Below, piece by piece: positions 52,641-60,157 of a stretch of 64,000 nucleotides of DNA; the first letter of the stretch is position 1, and each line of letters starts with the position of its first letter. A program made the translations under genes and the position numbers. The stretch spans positions 1,252,077 through 1,316,076 of the forward strand of contig NZ_BBXF01000002.1 in assembly GCF_001570585.1 (NCBI RefSeq), written 5' to 3'. The notes under the pieces were generated by a model that was not told the origin of the DNA, ran no database searches, and worked only from the letters and a program-made list of their open reading frames with translations. This DNA comes from Herbidospora daliensis (GTDB lineage Bacteria; Actinomycetota; Actinomycetes; Streptosporangiales; Streptosporangiaceae).

Positions 52641-53461
52641 CCGGCCGTCGGGTCAACAACCGGCTGACCTATCTCACCCTGACCGCGGTCGCGTTCTTCT
52701 TCACGATCCCGCTCTACTACTCGGTCGTGGTCGCCTCGCGCGACAACGCGTCGCTGGCGTCGGTACCGCCGCCGCTCTTCCCCGGCGGCAACTTCTTCGA
52801 GAACGTCTCCCGCGTCTTCGACACGGTCCCGTTCGGCCTCGCCATGATCAACTCGGTGCTGGTGGCGGGCTCGATCTCGATCTCGGTCATGTTCTTCTCG
52901 ACCCTGGCCGGCTTCGCCTTCGCGAAACTGCGGTTCCGCGGCCGCAACATCCTGCTGCTCATGACCGTCGGCACGATGATGGTGCCGACCCTGGCCGGCA
53001 TCATCCCGCTCTACATCCTCATGGTGAAGCTGGAATGGGTCGGTTCCCTGTACGCCGTCGTCGTGCCCGCCCTGGTCAACGCGTTCGGCGTGTTCTTCAT
53101 GACGCAGTTCCTGTCCCGCGCGCTGCCGACCGAACTGCTGGAGGCGGGCCGCGTCGACGGCTGCACGACCTGGGGCCTGGTCTGGCACGTGGTCTTCCCG
53201 GCGGCCCGGCCGGCGGCGGCCGTGCTCGGCATGCTGACCTTCATGACGGCCTGGAACGACTACATGTGGCCGCTCATGGTGCTCACCCCGGAGAACCCGA
53301 CGGTCCAGGTGGCGCTGTCGACCCTGGCCGCCGGCTACGTCAACGACTACGTGATGGGCCTCGCCGGCACCGCGCTCGGCACGCTGCCGCTCGTCATCGT
53401 GTTCGCACTTCTCGGCAAGCACATCATCGGAGGAATCATGCAGGGGGCGGTCAAGGGATGA
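52637..53461 (+). CDS. sugar ABC transporter permease (CebG-type)
   Basis: 274 aa, six membrane segments, EAA motif ELLEAGRVDGCTTWGLVWHVVFPAARP. It starts in the ATGA overlap with the CebF-type gene and ends in an ATGA overlap with the beta-glucosidase gene. Partner of the preceding permease in one transmembrane channel. Confidence 0.92.
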   Translation: MTGRRVNNRLTYLTLTAVAFFFTIPLYYSVVVASRDNASLASVPPPLFPGGNFFENVSRVFDTVPFGLAMINSVLVAGSISISVMFFSTLAGFAFAKLRFRGRNILLLMTVGTMMVPTLAGIIPLYILMVKLEWVGSLYAVVVPALVNAFGVFFMTQFLSRALPTELLEAGRVDGCTTWGLVWHVVFPAARPAAAVLGMLTFMTAWNDYMWPLMVLTPENPTVQVALSTLAAGYVNDYVMGLAGTALGTLPLVIVFALLGKHIIGGIMQGAVKG

Positions 53462-54831
53462 CGCCGGAAATCCAGTTTCCCGAGAGGTTCATCTGGGGCG
53501 CCGCCACGGCGTCGTACCAGGTGGAGGGGGCCGCCCGGGAAGACGGCCGCGGCCCGTCGATCTGGGACGTCTTCGCGCGCACCCCCGGCAAGGTCGCCGA
53601 CGGCCACACCGGCGACATCGCCTGCGACCACTACCACCGCTACCCGGAGGACGTGCGCCTCATGGCCGATCTCGGCCTGGGCGTCTACCGGTTCTCCACC
53701 GCCTGGCCCCGGGTCGTGCCCGACGGCTCCGGCCCGGCCAACCCGCGCGGCCTCGACTTCTACGAACGCCTGGTCGACGAACTGCTCGGCGCCGGGATCA
53801 CGCCGTACGTGACCCTCTACCACTGGGACCTGCCGCAGAACCTCGAAGACCGCGGCGGCTGGGCCGCCCGTGACACGGCCTACTACTTCGCCGACTACGC
53901 GGCGGCCGTGCACGCCCGGCTCTCCGACCGGGTCACGACGTGGACCACCCTGAACGAGCCGTGGGTCTCGGCGTTCCTCGGCTACGGCAGCGGCGTGCAC
54001 GCCCCCGGCGTCACCGACCCCTCGGCCGCCTTCAAGGCGGCCCACCACCTGCTGCTCGCCCACGGCCTGGCCGCCCAGAACCTCACCGGCACCCTCGCGC
54101 TGACGCTGAACATGGCCCCCGTGGTCACCCCGGCCCAGATCCTGGACGCGGGATTCGCCCTGTCGCAGGGGGACGCCGACGCCGTCAGGCTGGTCGACGC
54201 CCTGCTCAACCGCCAGTTCCTCGACCCGGCGCTGAAGGGCACCTACCCGGCCGAGGTCCTGGAGATCGTCGAGCGGCACGGCGGCCTCGACCACATCCGC
54301 GACGGCGACCTGGAGATCATCAACCAGCCGCTCGACCTGCTCGGCATCAACTACTACAACCCGTGCGTGGTCCAGGCGTCGCCCGGCGCGACGGCGCCCC
54401 TCGCGTGGCCCGGCGCCGACGGCGTCGACTTCGTCTCCATCGAGGGGCCGCAGACCTCCATGGGCTGGCCGATCATCCCGTCGGGCCTGTCGCGCCTGCT
54501 GGTCCGGCTGTCGCGCGACTACCCGGACGTCGGCCTGCTGGTCACCGAGAACGGCGCCGCCTTCCACGACAAGGTCGTCGGCGACCGCGTACCCGACAGC
54601 GACCGGGTCGCCTACCTCGACGGACACCTGCGCGCCTGCCACGAGGCCATCGCCGAGGGGGCCGACCTGCGCGGCTATCTGGTCTGGTCGCTCTTCGACA
54701 ACTTCGAGTGGGCGGAGGGATACCACCAGAGGTTCGGTATCGTGCGGATCGACTACGCCACGCAGCGCCGCCTCCCCAAGGACAGCGCTCTGTGGTACCG
54801 GGATGTCATCCAGCGGAACGGCATCGAGTGA
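53458..54831 (+). CDS. GH1 beta-glucosidase
   Basis: 457 aa. Acid/base Glu in TLNEPWVSAFLGY and nucleophile Glu in LLVTENGAAFHD. Also FPERFIWGAATASYQVEGAA at the start and SLFDNFEWAEGYHQRFGIV near the end. No signal peptide, so it hydrolyses imported cellobiose-type disaccharides in the cytosol. Overlaps the permease by ATGA and the LacI gene by GTGA. Confidence 0.95.
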   Translation: MTPEIQFPERFIWGAATASYQVEGAAREDGRGPSIWDVFARTPGKVADGHTGDIACDHYHRYPEDVRLMADLGLGVYRFSTAWPRVVPDGSGPANPRGLDFYERLVDELLGAGITPYVTLYHWDLPQNLEDRGGWAARDTAYYFADYAAAVHARLSDRVTTWTTLNEPWVSAFLGYGSGVHAPGVTDPSAAFKAAHHLLLAHGLAAQNLTGTLALTLNMAPVVTPAQILDAGFALSQGDADAVRLVDALLNRQFLDPALKGTYPAEVLEIVERHGGLDHIRDGDLEIINQPLDLLGINYYNPCVVQASPGATAPLAWPGADGVDFVSIEGPQTSMGWPIIPSGLSRLLVRLSRDYPDVGLLVTENGAAFHDKVVGDRVPDSDRVAYLDGHLRACHEAIAEGADLRGYLVWSLFDNFEWAEGYHQRFGIVRIDYATQRRLPKDSALWYRDVIQRNGIE

Positions 54832-55823
54832 AACGTCCAACCTTGGAGGCGGTCGCCGCCCGCGCCGGCGTGTCCAAGTCGACCGTCTCAAGGGTGGTCA
54901 ACGGCGACACGACCGTGACGCCGAACTTCCGCGAGCTGGTGCTGCGGGCGGTGAACGAGCTCGGCTACGTGCCCAACTCGGTCGCCCGCAGCCTGGTGAC
55001 CCAGCGGACCAACTCGATCGCGCTGGTGGTCTCCGACCCGCCCGCCGGCCTGTTCTCCGACGACCCCATGTTCTCGGCCGTGGTGCGCTCGGCGTCGCGG
55101 GCGCTTGAGGCGGCGTCCAAGCAGGTCGTCCTGATGCTCGCCGGGTCCGACGAGAGCCGGGTCCGGGTCCAGGAGTACGTCGCCGCCGGGCACGTCGACG
55201 GCGTGATGCTGGTGTCGTTCTACGGGGCCGACCCGCTGCCCGCGGCCCTGATGCGGATGGGCCTGCCGATGGCCTCCTTCGGCAAGCCCGTCTCAGCCCC
55301 CTCGGTCCCCTACGTCGACAACGACAACCTCGGGGGAGCCCGCCAGGCCGTCGAACACCTGCTCAGCCGGGGCCGGCGGCGGATCGCCACCATCTCGGGC
55401 CCGCTCGACATGATCGCCTCACAGGACCGCCTGACCGGCTACCGGGAGACGCTGCGCGACACCGGCCGCCGCTCGATCATCGCCGTCGGCGACTTCACCC
55501 GCGTCTCCGGCGACCAGGCCATGTGCCAGCTCCTCGAAGACGACCCGGGCCTCGACGCCGTCTTCGCCGCCAACGACCTGATGGCCATCGGCGCCCTCCA
55601 CGCCCTGCGCAGGGCCGGCCGCCGGGTCCCCGACGACGTGGCCGTGGTCGGCTTCGACGACATAGAGGCCGCCCTCTACACCGACCCGCCACTGACCACG
55701 GTACGCAGCCCGATGGCCGACCAGGCGTTGGCAGTGGTCAGCCTGCTCCTGGGCCTGTTCGACGACGGCCGCACCGACCCGGTGATACTGCCGACGGAAC
55801 TGGTCGTCCGAGAGTCGACCTGA
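54828..55823 (+). CDS. LacI-family repressor of the cellobiose-type operon
   Basis: 331 aa from a GTG in GTGA overlap with the glucosidase stop. HTH and hinge helix RPTLEAVAARAGVSKSTVSRVVNG, NELGYVPNSVARSLVTQRTNS, then a periplasmic-binding-protein-like sensor (VVGFDDIEAALYTDPPLTTVRSPM). It probably binds the LacI-type operators in the leader at 50.0-50.3 kb and is released by the imported oligosaccharide. In Streptomyces ceb operons the cebR gene lies first; here it is last. Confidence 0.93.
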   Translation: MKRPTLEAVAARAGVSKSTVSRVVNGDTTVTPNFRELVLRAVNELGYVPNSVARSLVTQRTNSIALVVSDPPAGLFSDDPMFSAVVRSASRALEAASKQVVLMLAGSDESRVRVQEYVAAGHVDGVMLVSFYGADPLPAALMRMGLPMASFGKPVSAPSVPYVDNDNLGGARQAVEHLLSRGRRRIATISGPLDMIASQDRLTGYRETLRDTGRRSIIAVGDFTRVSGDQAMCQLLEDDPGLDAVFAANDLMAIGALHALRRAGRRVPDDVAVVGFDDIEAALYTDPPLTTVRSPMADQALAVVSLLLGLFDDGRTDPVILPTELVVREST

Positions 55824-55860
55824 GGCGCGTCGGGAGCACGGTCGATCTCATGTCCCGGAC

Positions 55861-56036
55861 GCGGGACGTCACGTGCCGCTGGACTCAGGAGTGAGGTCCG
55901 CGCGTCATGTCCCGCCGTTAAGTGGGAGCGCAGTCGGTCCAGCGCTCCCCGACGCGGGCGTCACGACCCGCGGGAAGGTCGCCCTCGATGCGGGGCGTCA
56001 CGTCCCGCCGAGGTCGGGACCGTGGCCTCACGACGC
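55861..56036. repeat. four to five degenerate CGTCACG repeats
   Basis: A motif close to GCGGGaCGTCACGTCCCGC recurs at 55861, ~55898, ~55953 and 55990, with a weaker fifth copy near 56022, about 36-55 bp apart. Each copy is nearly palindromic. They lie between the LacI gene and a small membrane-protein gene. They may be binding sites or a mobile remnant. The rest of 55824-56091 shows no gene. Confidence 0.5.
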
Positions 56037-56091
56037 CCGACAGCCCCGGCATGGATCCTCGGAGGGTCGCCACCCACCTGAGGAAAGCACC

Positions 56092-56484
56092 ATGTCATCC
56101 AAGCCCATCGTCGCCGCCGTCGGCGTTCTGCTCGTCATGGATCTGGTCGGCGCGGTTCTCTCCGTGTCGACCGGGCTCAACGCCACGTTCTCCGAGGCGC
56201 TCGGCCCGACCGCCCGGCTCTCGGCGCCGCTCCCGATGATGGTCGCGCAGGCGATCCTGGCCTTCGCGGTCACCCGGGAACGCCGGGCCGTCGCGATCCC
56301 GGCCGCCGCGCTGCTGGTCGTCGCGGGGGTGCTGGCGTTCGTCTCCGGGTTCTTCGACGGCGGCTACACGGCCGACCTGACCCCGGGCCAGCGGACCTTT
56401 CAGGTCACCCTGATCACGGGGCACCTCGTTCTGAGCACGCTGGCGGGGCTGCGGCTCACGCGGCTGCTGCGTTCACCGGCATAG
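56092..56484 (+). CDS. small four-helix membrane protein
   Basis: 130 aa with four membrane segments (about 5-23, 47-65, 68-90 and 103-122) and no domain that I recognise. SD GAGGAAAG five bases before the ATG. The last five codons and the stop TAG lie in the first partial unit of the 30-bp array, so the repeat has become part of the coding region. Confidence 0.72.
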   Translation: MSSKPIVAAVGVLLVMDLVGAVLSVSTGLNATFSEALGPTARLSAPLPMMVAQAILAFAVTRERRAVAIPAAALLVVAGVLAFVSGFFDGGYTADLTPGQRTFQVTLITGHLVLSTLAGLRLTRLLRSPA

Positions 56485-56815
56485 CGCCTGCTGGACCACC
56501 GGTCAGCGGTGTAGCGCTGTGGACTGCCGGTCAGCGGTGCAGCGTTTACTGGGCTGCTGATCGGCGGCGTATTGCACCTTCGACCGCTGGTCACCGGCGT
56601 AGCACTTGTTGGACCGCTGATCGGCGGCGTGTTGCACATTCGACCGCCGGTCAGTGGCGTAGCGCCTACTGGACCGCTGGTCAGTGGCTTAGCGCCCGTT
56701 CGACCGCTGGTCAGCGCGGTAGTGCCTACTCGACCGCTGGTCACCGGGGTAGTTCCTACTTGGCCGGTGGTTAGCGGCGTAGGGCCCATTCGACCGCTGG
56801 GCAGCGGTTCATGAC
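56471..56815. repeat. 30-bp tandem array between convergent genes
   Basis: Units with core ACCGCTGGTCAGCGGCGTAG start at 56493, 56521, 56551, 56581, 56611, 56641, 56671, 56701, 56731, 56761 and 56791, exactly 30 bp apart from 56521 on, with a partial unit at 56471. Each unit has the hairpin CCGCTGnnCAGCGG. The first partial unit carries the stop codon of the membrane-protein gene, and the unit at 56761-56790 carries that of the CoA-binding gene. There is no gene inside (56485-56770). Confidence 0.92.
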
Positions 56816-57208
56816 GACGTCGAGGCCGGCTGCCAGGGCGCGGTCGCCGGCTTCCTCGTCGTAGACGTCGAGGGGGAGCCACACCGCGCCCGCTCCTACG
56901 GCGATGGCTTCGTCGATGACGCCGCCCGCGAAGGCGGTGCGGCGGTAGACGGCCACGACGTCGATCGGGACTGGCACTTCGGCGAGGGTGCGGAAGGCCG
57001 GCTCGCCCAGGACGGGGGCGCCGTCGGGGTGGATCGGGATGACGCGTTTGCCGCGTTGTTTCATCAGTTTGGCCTGGTTGAACACGGTCCGGCTGGGATC
57101 GCCGGACAGGCCGACGAAGGCCCAGGTCGTCGTGTCGTTCAGCAGGCGTCTGATGACCGTCAGGTCGGCGAAACGATCTCCCATGTCTTGGTGCAACAAG
57201 CCGATCAT
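56771..57208 (-). CDS. CoA-binding (Rossmann) protein
   Basis: 145 aa from the ATG at 57208 (SD GGAAGAG). CoA_binding fold: TTTWAFVGLSGDPSRTVFNQAKLMKQRGKRVIPIHPDGAPVLGEPAF near the start and AVWLPLDVYDEEAGDRALAAGLDVVMNRCPAVEW at the end. These small YccU-type proteins bind CoA or NAD; function unknown. The C-terminus (VEWALRR) and stop are encoded in the last units of the 30-bp array. Confidence 0.88.
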   Translation of the reverse strand: MIGLLHQDMGDRFADLTVIRRLLNDTTTWAFVGLSGDPSRTVFNQAKLMKQRGKRVIPIHPDGAPVLGEPAFRTLAEVPVPIDVVAVYRRTAFAGGVIDEAIAVGAGAVWLPLDVYDEEAGDRALAAGLDVVMNRCPAVEWALRR

Positions 57209-57350
57209 CGCGTCTCTTCCGGCACAGGTCAGGCCCGGTTTCACGACGGCACCCGTGACGTTTGCCCACGGAGGATTGGTTGAACTTGTAACTAGAAGCT
57301 CTTGGGGTTATCCGGAATTCTTCCTGTTAGCAGAAAGCAGGGAGATGGCA

Positions 57351-59855
57351 GTGAATGACCAGTATGAGCTTTATTGCCTCGCGGACCGGCTTTTCTACGA
57401 CACCGCCGACCGGCGCGGAACCGAAATTCCGGATTTCGCCGTGGCAGGACGTGAGGTCCCGCGTGGCTGGTCCCACCAGCCGTCCGACACCTGGTTCCAC
57501 TACGCCCCGACCGGCCACGATGTTCCGCCGCAGGGCTGGAAGATCCACGTGTCGGCCGGGCTGGCCGACGCGGCGCGGGTGCTGGAAATCGTCTGGGATT
57601 ATTGCGTCGAACGTGATATCCCATTCAAATTCCTGCGCAGCCGTTCGGTCGTCACGATGCTCAACTCGAAAGGGGCCGAGCGCGGCGCGAGCGGCAAACT
57701 GGTCACCATCTACCCCCGCCACGACTGCCTGGAGCTGACGCTCAAGGAGCTCGACGGCCTGCTGGCCGGGGTGCGCGGGCCCTACATCCTCAGCGATCTC
57801 CGCTACGGCGACGGGCCCCTGTTCGTCCGCTACGGCGGGTTCGTGGCCCGGCGCTGCGTCGCCGCCAACGGCGACCTCGTGCCGGCGATGGAGAACGACC
57901 GGGGCGAGCTGGTGCCCGACGTCCGGGGGCCGTCGTTCACGATGCCCGACTGGGTCGAGCTGCCCGACTTCCTGCGGCCCCACCTGGAGGCCAGGAACGC
58001 GGTCACCACGGCCGAGCTGCCCTACGCGGTCGAGTCGGTCATGCACTTCTCCAACGGAGGCGGCGTCTACCTCGCCACCGACCGGCGTACCGGCGAGCGG
58101 GTCGTGCTCAAGGAGGCCCGGCCGATGGCGGGGCTCGACGCGGCCGAGCGCGACGCGGTGGCGCGGCTCCAGCACGAACGCGAGGTGCTGCGGCGGCTCG
58201 ACGGGCTCGACTGCGCGCCCGGCTACCGCGACTACTTCGTGCTCGGCGACCACCACTTCCTGGTGATGGAGTTCGTCGACGCCACCCCGCTCCAGCGCAC
58301 GCTGGTCCGCACCTTCCCGCTGAGCAAGGCCGACGCGACGGCCGAGTCGATCGCCGCCTACACGGTCTGGGCGCTCGACACACTGCCCAAGGTCCGGGCC
58401 GCAGTCGAGGCGCTGCACGAACGCGGGGTGGTCTTCTGCGACCTCCACCCCAACAACATCCTGATCACGCCCGAAGGGCGGCTCGTCCTCATCGACTTCG
58501 AGGTCGCGACCTTCATCGAAGACCGAGGGCGGTCGGTGCTGGCCCATCCGGCCTTCCAGGCGCCGGCCGACCGCCGGGGCGCCGACGTCGACCACTACGC
58601 CCTGGCGTGTCTCACGCTGGGCCTGTTCGCCCCGCAGCTCACGATCACCGTGCCGCTGGCGCGGGCCAAGGCCGGCCAGCTCGGGCGGCTGATCGTCGAC
58701 ACCTTCCCGGTGCCGCCCGAGCTGATCAAGCGGGCCGTCCACACGATCAGCGGCTCCATCGGGGGCGGGCCGACGGCGAGCGTGACCCTGGGCGATCCGA
58801 TGGCGGCGATGGCGCGGGCGATCCTGGCGAGCGCGACGCCCGAGCGGTCCGACCGGCTGTTCCCCGGCGACGTCGCCCAGTTCCGGCCCGGCGGCGGCGT
58901 CAACCTGGCCCACGGCGCGGCCGGGGTGCTGTTCGCGCTCGACGCCGCCGGCGCCGGGCGGTTCCCCGATCTCGAAGAGTGGCTGCTGCGCCAGCGGCCC
59001 GACGCGCCGCCCGGCTTCTACGACGGCCTCCACGGCGTCGCCTACGTGCTCGACCGCTTCGGTCACGTCGACCGGGCGCTCGACCTGGTCGACCGGGCGA
59101 TGGCGGGGCCGTGGCGCGAGCTCGACCTCGGGTTGTGGTCGGGGCTGGCCGGCATCGGGCTCAACCTGCTCCACCTGGGCCTCGACGCCCGCCCGCTGGT
59201 CGAACTCTGCGCGGCGCGGCTGCCCGACGACGTACCCGCGACGTCGGGCGGCGCGAACCCCAGAGCCGGTCTCCTCTACGGACTGAGCGGCCCCGCCCTG
59301 CTCTTCCTGCGCGCCTACGACCACACCCGCGACCCCGCCCTGCTCGACCTGGCCGAACGGGCGCTGCGCCTCGACCTGAAGCGCTGCGTCACCACGCCCG
59401 ACGGGTCGTTGCAGGTCGACCAGGGCTGGCGCACCCTGCCCTATCTCGACGAGGGCTCGGTCGGCATCGCGATCGTGCTGGCCGACCTGCTGCGCCAGCG
59501 GCCCGGTTCGCCGCTGGCCGCCGCCCTGCCCGACCTGCTCAAAGTGGGCCGCTGCCGGTTCTTCGTGCAGCCCGGCCTGTTCTCCGGGCGGGCCGGGATG
59601 GTGCTGGCCGACCGGACTCTGATCCCCGGCCTCGACTGGCACGTCCTGCCCTACCGCGACGGGATCGCCTTCCCCGGCGACCAGCTGCTCCGGCTGTCGA
59701 TGGACTTCGCGACCGGCACCGCCGGCGTCCTCTACGCCCTCAGCGGCACCCCGTTGCCCTTCACGCATCCACTTGGCGCGGAACCCTACGCCGTGCCCGG
59801 TGGCGCCCCCTCTCACCCACCGGCCAAGGAGGTGATCGGGGCCCCGAACAGCTAG
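57351..59855 (+). CDS. class III lanthipeptide synthetase LanKC
   Basis: 834 aa from the GTG at 57351 (AGGGAG six bases upstream); an ATG at 57345 sits directly against the SD. N-terminal lyase domain 1-210 (QYELYCLADRLFYDT, GWKIHVSAG, KFLRSRSVVTML), kinase domain about 220-500 (ATP Lys in VVLKEAR near 253, catalytic FCDLHPNN near 362, metal DFE near 382) and a LanC-like cyclase from about 515 (LAHGAAGVLFAL, LLYGLSGPALLFL, LFSGRAGMVLA). The zinc ligands of LanC/LanM/LanL are not seen, as expected for class III. It phosphorylates and eliminates Ser/Thr of the precursor encoded next, then forms (labionin or) lanthionine rings. Confidence 0.95.
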   Translation: MNDQYELYCLADRLFYDTADRRGTEIPDFAVAGREVPRGWSHQPSDTWFHYAPTGHDVPPQGWKIHVSAGLADAARVLEIVWDYCVERDIPFKFLRSRSVVTMLNSKGAERGASGKLVTIYPRHDCLELTLKELDGLLAGVRGPYILSDLRYGDGPLFVRYGGFVARRCVAANGDLVPAMENDRGELVPDVRGPSFTMPDWVELPDFLRPHLEARNAVTTAELPYAVESVMHFSNGGGVYLATDRRTGERVVLKEARPMAGLDAAERDAVARLQHEREVLRRLDGLDCAPGYRDYFVLGDHHFLVMEFVDATPLQRTLVRTFPLSKADATAESIAAYTVWALDTLPKVRAAVEALHERGVVFCDLHPNNILITPEGRLVLIDFEVATFIEDRGRSVLAHPAFQAPADRRGADVDHYALACLTLGLFAPQLTITVPLARAKAGQLGRLIVDTFPVPPELIKRAVHTISGSIGGGPTASVTLGDPMAAMARAILASATPERSDRLFPGDVAQFRPGGGVNLAHGAAGVLFALDAAGAGRFPDLEEWLLRQRPDAPPGFYDGLHGVAYVLDRFGHVDRALDLVDRAMAGPWRELDLGLWSGLAGIGLNLLHLGLDARPLVELCAARLPDDVPATSGGANPRAGLLYGLSGPALLFLRAYDHTRDPALLDLAERALRLDLKRCVTTPDGSLQVDQGWRTLPYLDEGSVGIAIVLADLLRQRPGSPLAAALPDLLKVGRCRFFVQPGLFSGRAGMVLADRTLIPGLDWHVLPYRDGIAFPGDQLLRLSMDFATGTAGVLYALSGTPLPFTHPLGAEPYAVPGGAPSHPPAKEVIGAPNS

Positions 59856-59919
59856 CTCCACCTTTCTAAAGATCTCGAATGTCCTCCCGATAGAGAAACT
59901 TTCACAAAGGAGCATGACC

Positions 59920-60069
59920 ATGGTTCTTCTCGACCTTCAGGCGATGGAGCTTCCCGGCGGCGGCAGCGGTCACGGCGGCGGCGGCCACGGTGGCGGCGGC
60001 AGCACGCTGACCCTGCTCGGCTGCGCGTCCCAGACGCCCAGCAACCTGAGCCTGCTGCTCTGCCACTAG
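59920..60069 (+). CDS. SapB-like class III lanthipeptide precursor
   Basis: 49 aa from the ATG at 59920, seven bases after AAAGGAG. (An ATG at 59914 sits against the SD.) The leader has the class III recognition motif LLDLQAMEL at residues 3-11. Residues 13-27 are a Gly/His linker. The core has two rings of SapB/AmfS type: S28-xx-T31-xxx-C35 (STLTLLGC) and S41-xx-S44-xxx-C48 (SNLSLLLC). This gives two possible labionin/lanthionine rings and a C-terminal His. SapB-type peptides are morphogens that let aerial hyphae rise. It lies just downstream of the LanKC gene and before the strong terminator. Confidence 0.95.
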   Translation: MVLLDLQAMELPGGGSGHGGGGHGGGGSTLTLLGCASQTPSNLSLLLCH

Positions 60070-60080
60070 GCACCCGATCG

Positions 60081-60121
60081 GGGCCCTGGGCTCGCGGGAG
60101 CCCAGGGCCCTCCCCGTTTTT
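60081..60121 (+). terminator. intrinsic terminator after the precursor gene
   Basis: GGGCCCTGGGCT (60081-60092) pairs with AGCCCAGGGCCC (60099-60110), then TCCCCGTTTTT. A strong 12-bp stem with a T tract. It would favour precursor mRNA over the exporters. Confidence 0.9.
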
Positions 60122-60157
60122 CGAAGTCTCCGCCCACGTGAAGAGAGGGACTCGGCG

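Noticed and set aside
55824-56091. Additional small gene between the LacI gene and the membrane protein
   Set aside because: The frames here are Arg/Pro-rich and lack an SD; the region is explained by the CGTCACG repeats.
56572-56814. 80-aa decapeptide-repeat frame in the 30-bp array
   Set aside because: It runs through the stop codons and last codons of the two real convergent genes. It is open only because 30 is a multiple of 3 and the units lack stops in this frame.
57327-59921. 864-aa open frame opposite to LanKC
   Set aside because: Composition typical of an antisense GC frame; the LanKC motifs on the plus strand are unmistakable.
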